Below, piece after piece: positions 57,897 through 64,000 of a stretch of 64,000 bases of DNA (position 1 is the first letter of the stretch; every line of letters starts with the position of its first letter). The DNA is from Flavobacteriaceae bacterium UBA7684 (GTDB lineage Bacteria > Bacteroidota > Bacteroidia > Flavobacteriales > Flavobacteriaceae): positions 1 through 64,000 of the forward strand of contig DLGW01000010.1 in NCBI GenBank assembly GCA_002482885.1, given 5' to 3'. The position numbers were made by a program, and so were the translations under genes. Below the pieces are notes generated by a model. That model was not told the origin of the DNA. It searched no databases and saw nothing but the letters and a program-made list of their open reading frames with translations.

Positions 57897-58544
57897 ATGT
57901 TAGATAAGAATACCGACAAACATCAAGGTTTACGCAATCAATTGGTTAAGCTGTTGCAATCCAGAGGCATTGCTGATGCAACCGTTTTGCAAGCGATTGC
58001 TAAAGTGCCTAGGCATTTATTTATTGATTCTAGTTTCGAGAATTTTGCGTATCAAGATAAAGCTTTTCCTATTGGGGCAGGGCAAACCATTTCTAACCCA
58101 TATACCGTGGCGTTTCAGAGCGAATTGTTGCAATTGAAAAAAGAACATAAAGTATTAGAAATAGGAACTGGTTCGGGTTATCAAACCGCAGTATTGTGCG
58201 AAATGGGGGCCAAGGTATACAGCATTGAAAGACAAAACGAGTTATTTAAAAAGACTTCTAATTTGCTTAAAAAACTGCATTACACTCCCAAATACTTAAC
58301 TTTTGGCGATGGTTATAAAGGTTTGCCTTCGTATGCGCCCTTTGATAGTATTATTATTACCGCAGGAGCTCCTATTATTCCCAAAGCATTAATGGGGCAG
58401 CTAAAAATAGGCGGTAGAATGGTGATTCCTTTAGGGGAAACTTCTCAAATCATGACTTTACTAATTCGTAAATCTGAAAAGGAATTTGAAAAGCATGAAT
58501 TTGGGGAATTTAAATTTGTACCTTTATTAGAGAATAAAAATTAA
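57897..58544 (+). CDS. pcm: Protein-L-isoaspartate O-methyltransferase
   Basis: A SAM-dependent repair enzyme of 215 residues that starts the conversion of isoaspartyl residues back to aspartate. Diagnostic parts are KVPRHLFID, the AFPIGAGQTISNPYTVAFQS region that recognises isoaspartate, and the SAM loop VLEIGTGSGYQTAVL. It is complete. The stop codon lies within the stem of the following terminator. Confidence 0.95.
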   Translation: MLDKNTDKHQGLRNQLVKLLQSRGIADATVLQAIAKVPRHLFIDSSFENFAYQDKAFPIGAGQTISNPYTVAFQSELLQLKKEHKVLEIGTGSGYQTAVLCEMGAKVYSIERQNELFKKTSNLLKKLHYTPKYLTFGDGYKGLPSYAPFDSIIITAGAPIIPKALMGQLKIGGRMVIPLGETSQIMTLLIRKSEKEFEKHEFGEFKFVPLLENKN

Positions 58545-58571
58545 AAGCTCCATCTCGGAGCTTTTAATTTT
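58541..58571. terminator. Bidirectional terminator between pcm and the reductase gene
   Basis: TTAAAAGCTCC (58541-58551) pairs with GGAGCTTTTAA (58557-58567) around ATCTC. It contains the pcm stop codon and touches the convergent stop codon at 58570. Confidence 0.85.
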
Positions 58572-59712
58572 AGAATACAAATTCTTTAATTTTTCTTTTA
58601 ATAGAAGCCTTATAGTCCGTGGGGTAACTTCTTTTTCCTATAAAAAAGTCAGCAACGGCTTCAATAAAAATTTGACCATATTTTTTAACGAACATATTTA
58701 CAATGAATTCGTTTTTATAAAACAAATTGGCTAAAATAATTCCGGTTCTAATTTCTGGTAATATTTTTTCTTCTAGTTTTTCTAAGTATAATTTTTCGGC
58801 AGTTTTTACATCCAACTTACTTTCTACAATCGATTGAGCAGCCAATCTACCGCTAAATATAGAATTAGAAATTCCTTCGGCAGTAACAGGGTCGGCAAAA
58901 CCAGCGGCATCACCCACTAAAAAAACATTTTTTTGTGCAAAACCATCGGTTCTTGGAGATATAGGAATTACAAAACCATGAGCAGATTCCTTTAATATAG
59001 TGGTAATACCTAAAGTTTTTAAATACTCCTGATAATAGGCTTTTAAATTGAGTTTTTGTTCTTTTTGAGTAAAACAACCTACCCCAACTGATAAATGATT
59101 CTTTTTAGGAAAACACCATCCGTAACCTTTAGGAATGGCATCCATGTCTAATCTTACCGAGCTAGATAATCTTTCAAAATCTTTTTCGGGTACTTCAATT
59201 TCATACTCTAAAGCAGGAGCCATGGTTCTGGTTTCTGCCCATCCAGTGATTTTTGCTGTAGGACTTAAAGCGCCATCAGCAGCAATAACAAATTTAGCTT
59301 GAATATCTCCTTCGGATGTATGTAGCGTTAAAATGTCTCCGAACGTGATGTTTAATAATTTATGATTTTGAAGGATTTTTATTCCTTTTTCTGTTGCTTT
59401 TTGTACAATTAAATGATCAAAAGTATCGCGCATTACCATTGAAATAATGGGTTCTTCTCTTTCGGCTGAAAATTTTAATTTTTTCTTGTTAAAATAAACG
59501 TCAACCGAAAAAAATTCTTTTTCAACTACCGATGTAATATCAAAAGGCATTTCTTTTCTTCCTCTATAAACAAATCCACCCCCACAAGTTTTGTATCTAG
59601 GAAGCGTTTCTTTTTCTATAATAACAGTTGAAATTCCGTGATTAGCCAGTTCGTAAGCGGCAGATGCGCCAGCAGGACCACTACCAATAATTGCTACGTC
59701 AAAATATTGCAT
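58570..59712 (-). CDS. Geranylgeranyl reductase family FAD-dependent oxidoreductase
   Basis: A flavoprotein of about 380 residues. The dinucleotide loop is FDVAIIGSGPAGASAAYELA, followed by PRYKTCGGG, the motif shared with geranylgeranyl reductases. The second FAD motif is VFLVGDAAGFADPVTAEGIS. The family reduces isoprenoid double bonds; in Bacteroidota the substrate, perhaps a quinone tail or membrane lipid, is not settled. A longer frame runs to TTG 59811, but its extra 33 residues are not family-like; the ATG at 59712 is chosen. Confidence 0.9.
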   Translation of the reverse strand: MQYFDVAIIGSGPAGASAAYELANHGISTVIIEKETLPRYKTCGGGFVYRGRKEMPFDITSVVEKEFFSVDVYFNKKKLKFSAEREEPIISMVMRDTFDHLIVQKATEKGIKILQNHKLLNITFGDILTLHTSEGDIQAKFVIAADGALSPTAKITGWAETRTMAPALEYEIEVPEKDFERLSSSVRLDMDAIPKGYGWCFPKKNHLSVGVGCFTQKEQKLNLKAYYQEYLKTLGITTILKESAHGFVIPISPRTDGFAQKNVFLVGDAAGFADPVTAEGISNSIFSGRLAAQSIVESKLDVKTAEKLYLEKLEEKILPEIRTGIILANLFYKNEFIVNMFVKKYGQIFIEAVADFFIGKRSYPTDYKASIKRKIKEFVF

Positions 59713-59727
59713 GGGATTATTTTTTTC

Positions 59728-59735
59728 CAAAACTA
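59728..59735 (-). promoter_or_regulatory. Predicted -7 box TAGTTTTG
   Basis: An exact TAnnTTTG match on the minus strand, 15 bases before the chosen ATG of the reductase gene. It lies inside the longer frame and argues for the shorter start. Confidence 0.55.
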
Positions 59736-59871
59736 AAAAAAATAGGCATTTATATACGTTGTTTAGATTTATAAATATTCGATTATAGGCTATCTGTTGT
59801 ATTTGTAACAAATTGTTTGATTTAAATTATATCTTTCTAAATTTGAAAAAATATTACAAGGCGAATTGTTT

Positions 59872-59879
59872 TAATTTTG
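59872..59879 (+). promoter_or_regulatory. Predicted -7 box TAATTTTG
   Basis: An exact TAnnTTTG match 15 bases before the DUF6913 ATG; likely drives the DUF6913-dapA unit. Confidence 0.55.
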
Positions 59880-59894
59880 CATTAAATCCAAAAC

Positions 59895-60410
59895 ATGCTA
59901 AAACACTTAGTAAAAACATTTAACATTAAAAAGATAATCAAAGTTAGTAAGCCTTGTTTTATGGCTTCTAAAACAGGTTATTCTTTTGAAAGAGTTGGGG
60001 TTTTAGTAGATGGTAATCGGTTTGATAATAAAACCTTAATTATAGATAAATTAAGAGAACATCAAATTGGAAACGTGGAAATCATGTTTTTAATTTTTAA
60101 AACCAATAAAAATAAAGATACGGGTCAGGTGGAATATTTTTCTTCTTCGGATGTTAATTTGAAAGGAGAAATCATTAACCCCGATGTAAAGTATTTTTGC
60201 GATTACGATTTTGATTTGTTGATTAATTATTACGACAAAAAAGTAGTTTATTTAAGTTTACTTAATTGTTTATCTAAGGCTAGATTTAAGGTAGGATTTT
60301 CGGCTATTAAAAGTAGATTTAATCAGTTAGAAATCGATGTCGAGTTAGATGATTGCGAGACTTTTTTTTACGAATTAGAAAAGTATTTAACCATTATTAA
60401 AAATAAATAA
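59895..60410 (+). CDS. DUF6913 family protein
   Basis: A soluble protein of 171 residues. The pattern is that of the flavobacterial DUF6913 family: ERVGVLVDGNRFDNKTLIID, then NVEIMFLIFKTNKNKD, VKYFCDYDFDLLINYYDKKV and the RFKVGFSAIKSRFNQLEI end. The alternating strands and helices suggest an alpha/beta fold. Function is unknown. The gene is 2 bases ahead of dapA, and this pairing is, as far as I recall, conserved in the family, so a link to lysine or cell-wall synthesis is possible. Confidence 0.82.
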   Translation: MLKHLVKTFNIKKIIKVSKPCFMASKTGYSFERVGVLVDGNRFDNKTLIIDKLREHQIGNVEIMFLIFKTNKNKDTGQVEYFSSSDVNLKGEIINPDVKYFCDYDFDLLINYYDKKVVYLSLLNCLSKARFKVGFSAIKSRFNQLEIDVELDDCETFFYELEKYLTIIKNK

Positions 60411-60412
60411 GA

Positions 60413-61282
60413 ATGTTAAGTTTAGTTGGAACGGGGGTAGCATTGATTACGCCTTTTACAGAAGAGTTAACCGTTGATACCCTTGCTCTGCGTAAATTGT
60501 TGAATCATGTGATTGCAGGTGGAGTAGAGTATATAGTGGTTTTGGGCACAACAGCTGAAACAGCTACCTTAAGCCCGCAAGAAAAACAATTGGTTATCGA
60601 TACTATTGTTTCGGAAAATGCCAATAGATTGCCTTTGGTTATTGGTGTTGGGGGTAATAATACCCAATCATTAATAGAGGATTTAAAATCAAAAGATTAT
60701 TCTGCTTTTCAGGCTATACTTTCCGTAACTCCTTATTATAATAAACCCAGTCAAGAAGGATTGTATCAGCATTATGCAGCTTTGGCTAAAGTAGCTTCGC
60801 TTCCTATTATATTATATAATGTTCCAGGTAGAACAGGTGTGAATTTATTACCAACCACTGTTTTTAGATTAGCTGGTGAATTCTCTAATATTATTGGAGT
60901 AAAAGAAGCGTCGGGCGATATGGATCAGTTTAATAAATTATTGCAAGAAAGACCTGAAAATTTCATGGTATTATCGGGTGATGATGGTTTAGCTGTACCA
61001 GTTGTATTGGCTGGAGGAGAAGGCGTGATTTCGGTAATTGCAGGAGCTTTCCCAAAAGAATTTTCAGCAATGGTTAGATTGGCTTTAAAAGGTGATGCTG
61101 AAAATGCTTACCTAACGCATCATAAATTAACTGGAATTATTGAATTAATTTTTGAACAAGGCAATCCTGCGGGTATTAAAAATTTATCCAATCATTTAGG
61201 ATTATGTTTGGATAAATTACGTTTACCGTTAGTGAGCGTTTCTTCGGATTTATCGGCAAGAATTAAAAAAGCCATTCTTTAA
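60413..61282 (+). CDS. dapA: 4-hydroxy-tetrahydrodipicolinate synthase
   Basis: The enzyme that joins pyruvate and aspartate semialdehyde, first step of the diaminopimelate/lysine branch. 289 residues, (beta/alpha)8 barrel. GTGVALITPF opens the barrel, VLGTTAETATL holds the Thr pair (one Gly of the usual GTTGE is changed to Ala), YYNKPSQEGLY gives the catalytic Tyr, and GVKEASGDM the Schiff-base Lys. It is in an operon with DUF6913. Confidence 0.95.
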   Translation: MLSLVGTGVALITPFTEELTVDTLALRKLLNHVIAGGVEYIVVLGTTAETATLSPQEKQLVIDTIVSENANRLPLVIGVGGNNTQSLIEDLKSKDYSAFQAILSVTPYYNKPSQEGLYQHYAALAKVASLPIILYNVPGRTGVNLLPTTVFRLAGEFSNIIGVKEASGDMDQFNKLLQERPENFMVLSGDDGLAVPVVLAGGEGVISVIAGAFPKEFSAMVRLALKGDAENAYLTHHKLTGIIELIFEQGNPAGIKNLSNHLGLCLDKLRLPLVSVSSDLSARIKKAIL

Positions 61283-61337
61283 ATCTTAAAAACAGTTAAA
61301 TGCTGAATGATTTGTTTTGATATCATTCGGTTATCTG

Positions 61338-61345
61338 TATATTTG
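61338..61345 (+). promoter_or_regulatory. Predicted -7 box TATATTTG
   Basis: An exact TAnnTTTG match 47 bases before the chosen bamD start. It should drive bamD, rpoZ, coaBC and the DUF4835 gene. Confidence 0.55.
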
Positions 61346-61392
61346 CAGGCTATTTGCAAAAGGCAAATAGTTATTTATTAAGTAGTTACTTT

Positions 61393-62190
61393 ATGATTAA
61401 ACAATTTACATTGATTTTATTATTCTTTTTTATGCTTACTTCTTGTAGTGAGTATCAAAAAGCTGTGAAATCAAAGGATAATGACACTAAATTTAAGGTA
61501 GCTAGTCAGTATTACGAAAAAGGTAAATATTCCAAAGCTATTTTGCTTTTTGAATCCATGGGAGGAGCTTACAGAAGTCACCCCGATGGTGAAAAAATGT
61601 ATTATATGTTTGGGGATTCCTATTATAAAAGGAAACAATATTTATTAGCCGCTTATCAGTATGAAACCTTTGTGGCATCTTTTCCTAAAAGTGAAAAATT
61701 AGAAGAATGTGCTTTTTTAGCGGCCAAATGTTACACTTTTTTATCGGCAAAGTATTCTTTAGACCAAAAACAAACGATTAAAGCGATTGATAAATTGCAA
61801 AACTTTATTAATGATTATCCTAAGTCTGCACAGTTGGCAGAGGCTAATCGTGTAATGAAAGAGTTAACCACCAAATTAGAAAAAAAGTCGTTTGAGATTG
61901 CTAAACAATACAACACCACAGCTAATCACAAAGCCGCTATTAAATCGTTGGATATTTTTATGTCGGAAAATCCAGGCACAATTTTTAAAGAAGAATCCTT
62001 ATTTTTGAAATTAGATTCTGGATATAAATTAGCCATTAATAGTATTGAAGAAAAAAAATTAGAACGTTTACAAAACGCTAAAAATTATTATAATTCTTTA
62101 GTAAAGTTTAATAAAGACACAAAATACAAAGAACAAGCCGATAAAATGTTGGCAGAAATAGAAACTGAAATCAAACAATTTAATAAATAA
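61393..62190 (+). CDS. bamD: Outer-membrane assembly factor BamD
   Basis: A lipoprotein of about 265 residues of the BAM complex that inserts beta barrels into the outer membrane. The signal ends in LTSC, giving the lipidated Cys. TPR-type helices follow: ASQYYEKGKYSKAILLFESM, MFGDSYYKRKQYLLAAYQYE and LEECAFLAAKCYTF. A longer frame starts at TTG 61354, but the ATG at 61393 opens directly into the signal peptide. It is followed after 3 bases by the rpoZ-like gene; the order bamD-rpoZ-coaBC-DUF4835 is usual in this group. Confidence 0.93.
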   Translation: MIKQFTLILLFFFMLTSCSEYQKAVKSKDNDTKFKVASQYYEKGKYSKAILLFESMGGAYRSHPDGEKMYYMFGDSYYKRKQYLLAAYQYETFVASFPKSEKLEECAFLAAKCYTFLSAKYSLDQKQTIKAIDKLQNFINDYPKSAQLAEANRVMKELTTKLEKKSFEIAKQYNTTANHKAAIKSLDIFMSENPGTIFKEESLFLKLDSGYKLAINSIEEKKLERLQNAKNYYNSLVKFNKDTKYKEQADKMLAEIETEIKQFNK

Positions 62191-62193
62191 GAC

Positions 62194-62520
62194 ATGTCAA
62201 TGGATCTTAAAAAAACAAATGCTCCTATTAATACCATTACGTACAATCGTAACGAAATGGATACTAATACAGATAATATTTATAAATCAATTAGCATTAT
62301 CGCAAAAAGAGCCAATCAAATTAACAGTGAGATTAAAAAAGAATTGATTGACAAACTAGAAGAATTTGCTACGCATAACGATACTTTGGAAGAAGTATTC
62401 GAAAATAAAGAGCAAATAGAAGTATCTAAATTTTACGAGCGTTTACCAAAACCTCATGCAATTGCTGCTCAGGAATGGATTGAAGATAAAATCTATTACA
62501 GAGAAAAAACTCAAGAATAA
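62194..62520 (+). CDS. rpoZ: RNA polymerase omega subunit (RpoZ-like)
   Basis: A protein of 108 residues of the Rpb6/omega type found in Bacteroidota. The core helix is NIYKSISIIAKRANQINSEI, followed by KKELIDKLEEFATHNDTLEE, with the C-terminal RLPKPHAIAAQEWIEDKIYY. It is longer than the E. coli subunit in its N-terminus. The assignment also rests on position between bamD and coaBC. Confidence 0.88.
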   Translation: MSMDLKKTNAPINTITYNRNEMDTNTDNIYKSISIIAKRANQINSEIKKELIDKLEEFATHNDTLEEVFENKEQIEVSKFYERLPKPHAIAAQEWIEDKIYYREKTQE

Positions 62521-62525
62521 AAACA

Positions 62526-63731
62526 ATGTTAAGAGGCAAAAAAATATTGTTAGGCATTTCTGGTGGAATTGCCGCTTATAAGTCTGCCTCTTTAGTTCGT
62601 TTACTTATAAAAGCAGGCGCCGAAGTCAAAGTGATGATGACGCCTGCTTCTACTTTTTTTATTACTCCGCTTACTTTATCGGTTTTGTCTAAGAATGAAG
62701 TATATACTAATTTCTTTGACGAAAAGTCTTCTAATCCTACATGGAATAACCACGTAGAATTGGGTTTATGGGCAGACGCCCTAGTGATTGCCCCAGCAAC
62801 TGCTTCAACATTATCTAAAATGGCATCGGGTCAGTGCGACAATATTTTGTTGGCGACTTATTTGTCGGCAAAATGTCCGGTGTTTTTTGCCCCTACCATG
62901 GATTTGGATATGTATCAACATCCTTCTACGGTTAAAAATATTCAAACTTTAATCAGTTATGGTAATCATTTAATTCCAGCTACAACAGGGGAATTAGCCA
63001 GTGGATTGCATGGTGAAGGCAGAATGGCAGAACCCGAAACTATTGTAGATCTTCTGCAAGATTTCTTAAAAAAAAAGGAAACTTTAAAGAATAAAAAAGT
63101 GTTAATTACGGCGGGACCAACCCACGAGGCTATCGATCCTGTTCGTTTTATTGGTAATCATTCCACAGGAAAAATGGGAATTGCTCTTGCCCAAGAAACT
63201 GCCTTATTAGGAGCAGAAGTTACGTTGGTTTTAGGACCCATTGCCGAAATATCTTTACCTGAAAATATAAAAGTTATAAAAGTACAGTCGGCACAACAAA
63301 TGTTGCAAGCTTGTTTGTCGGTTTATGAATCTCAAGATATTGTCATTGCTGCTGCTGCGGTTGCAGATTATCGTCCAGAAGTAGTGGCGCTTGAAAAAAT
63401 CAAAAAAGAGGCGGATAGTTTTACGATTCAACTAGTTAAAAATCCCGATATCTTATTTACTTTAGGACAACAAAAAATCAAACAGTTTTTAGTAGGATTT
63501 GCGTTAGAAACGAACAACGAAATTGAAAATGCGCAAAAAAAGTTAAAGACTAAAAACTTAGATTTGATTGTGTTAAATTCGCTACAAGATGAAGGGGCGG
63601 GTTTTGCTAAAAATACAAATAAGATTACTTTTATAACCAAAGATTTAGTGGTTGAACCGATGCCTTTAAAACCAAAGAATCAGGTAGCTGTTGATATTAT
63701 TAATAAGATACTTTCTTTAAGAAATGAATAA
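62526..63731 (+). CDS. coaBC: Phosphopantothenoylcysteine synthetase/decarboxylase
   Basis: A bifunctional coenzyme A enzyme of 401 residues. The N-terminal CoaC flavoprotein domain has ILLGISGGIAAYKSASLVR, the His in NHVELGLWADALVIAPATA and SAKCPVFFAPTMDLDMY. The C-terminal CoaB domain has ITAGPTHEAIDPVRFIGNHS then TGKMG and AAAVADYRP. Both halves are complete. Its end overlaps the start of the DUF4835 gene by 8 bases. Confidence 0.96.
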   Translation: MLRGKKILLGISGGIAAYKSASLVRLLIKAGAEVKVMMTPASTFFITPLTLSVLSKNEVYTNFFDEKSSNPTWNNHVELGLWADALVIAPATASTLSKMASGQCDNILLATYLSAKCPVFFAPTMDLDMYQHPSTVKNIQTLISYGNHLIPATTGELASGLHGEGRMAEPETIVDLLQDFLKKKETLKNKKVLITAGPTHEAIDPVRFIGNHSTGKMGIALAQETALLGAEVTLVLGPIAEISLPENIKVIKVQSAQQMLQACLSVYESQDIVIAAAAVADYRPEVVALEKIKKEADSFTIQLVKNPDILFTLGQQKIKQFLVGFALETNNEIENAQKKLKTKNLDLIVLNSLQDEGAGFAKNTNKITFITKDLVVEPMPLKPKNQVAVDIINKILSLRNE

Positions 63732-64000
63732 GATATTATACCTCATTGTACTGTTTTTATTAGGTTATGGTGCACAAGCTCAGGAACTAAAGTGTACGGT
63801 TTCCATCAATTCCGATAGGGTAGTAGCCGCTAATAAAGAAATCATAAAAACCTTAGAACGTTCATTAAACGATTTTGTAAATAAAACCCGTTGGACGTCT
63901 CAAGAAGTACTACCGCATGAAAAAATAGATTGCACCATGTTTATCAACATAGCTACTATGGAAAACAATCAGTTTTCAGCCAGTATTCAAGTGCAATCCT
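63724..64000 (+). CDS. DUF4835 family protein, 3' end outside window
   Basis: The first 92 codons of a secreted protein. A signal peptide, MNKILYLIVLFLLGYGAQAQ, is followed by ELKCTVSINSDRVVAANKEI and LERSLNDFVNKTRWTSQEV, the start of the Bacteroidota DUF4835 family, which always seems to follow coaBC in this group. Function is unknown, though an envelope role is likely from the signal peptide and from the neighbouring bamD. It runs off the right edge. Confidence 0.85.
   Translation, partial: MNKILYLIVLFLLGYGAQAQELKCTVSINSDRVVAANKEIIKTLERSLNDFVNKTRWTSQEVLPHEKIDCTMFINIATMENNQFSASIQVQS

Overview
This AT-rich window comes from a member of the Flavobacteriaceae (Bacteroidota), most likely Flavobacterium or a close relative. 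The evidence is the gene content (DUF4290, DUF6913, DUF4835, an OMP_b-brl_3 TonB-dependent receptor, GH97, a NirBD/DUF4202 cluster), the many promoters that fit the Bacteroidota -7 box TAnnTTTG, weak Shine-Dalgarno sites, and intergenic spaces filled with short dispersed repeats. It is chromosomal: nearly everything is housekeeping, with one accessory patch at about 14.8-22.3 kb and a second toxin-antitoxin patch near 51.3-51.9 kb. No insertion sequence, prophage, integrase or CRISPR array was seen.

Layout. 0.2-3.3 kb: tRNA-Arg, fmt and recQ on the minus strand. 3.4-6.6 kb: DUF493, DUF4290, murA (with Asp in place of the fosfomycin-target Cys) and a HAD phosphatase. 6.6-11.6 kb: a potassium module, made of a short KdpD-like kinase, a KdpE-like regulator, a Kup transporter and an outer-membrane porin. 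11.6-14.7 kb: an MFS exporter, a tiny Lys-rich protein and an acyl-CoA carboxylase beta subunit. 14.8-22.3 kb, accessory: a DUF1016 (YhcG-like) PD-(D/E)XK nuclease flanked by direct repeats, a NUDIX gene overlapping a PLD-SF2 helicase-DUF3427 protein, and a DUF4143 ATPase behind three 32-bp tandem repeats. 22.3-31.9 kb: TonB-dependent receptor, SSS symporter, AEC permease, FAD-linked oxidase, YceI, nitroreductase, MarR and an outer-membrane protein. 32-39 kb: NdpA-like nucleoid protein, pRiA4b ORF-3 protein, a Gre-like factor, a glutamate-synthase-like FMN enzyme, a Usp and a K+/H+ antiporter. 39-47 kb: cysteine desulfurase, sugar MFS, GH97, lipoprotein, SRPBCC and SDR proteins. 47-55.4 kb: nitrite assimilation (nirBD), a membrane protein, LprI-like, ParDE, DUF4202 and a PilJ-type NarX/NarL-like two-component pair. 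55.4-64 kb: Gfo/Idh/MocA, gltA, pcm, geranylgeranyl-reductase-like, DUF6913, dapA, bamD, rpoZ, coaBC and the start of a DUF4835 gene.

Main points for a second look. (1) A perfect 19-bp inverted repeat flanks the predicted promoter of the NarL-type regulator (54613-54695); this is the architecture of an invertible promoter. (2) The NUDIX plus PLD-helicase-DUF3427 two-gene cassette has a promoter whose -33/-7 spacer is filled by one copy of a 14-bp direct repeat; it is a candidate defence or nucleic-acid stress system. (3) Three 32-bp operator-like repeats precede the DUF4143 ATPase. (4) Two families of structured intergenic repeats are present, one with base-pair covariation and one flanking the DUF1016 gene. 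(5) The DUF1016 gene itself carries two 17-bp palindromes in its linker. (6) In four places a TTG that looks like a start codon is actually the 3' end of a TAnnTTTG promoter box, so starts were moved downstream. All functions are read from sequence and memory of families; no searches were run.
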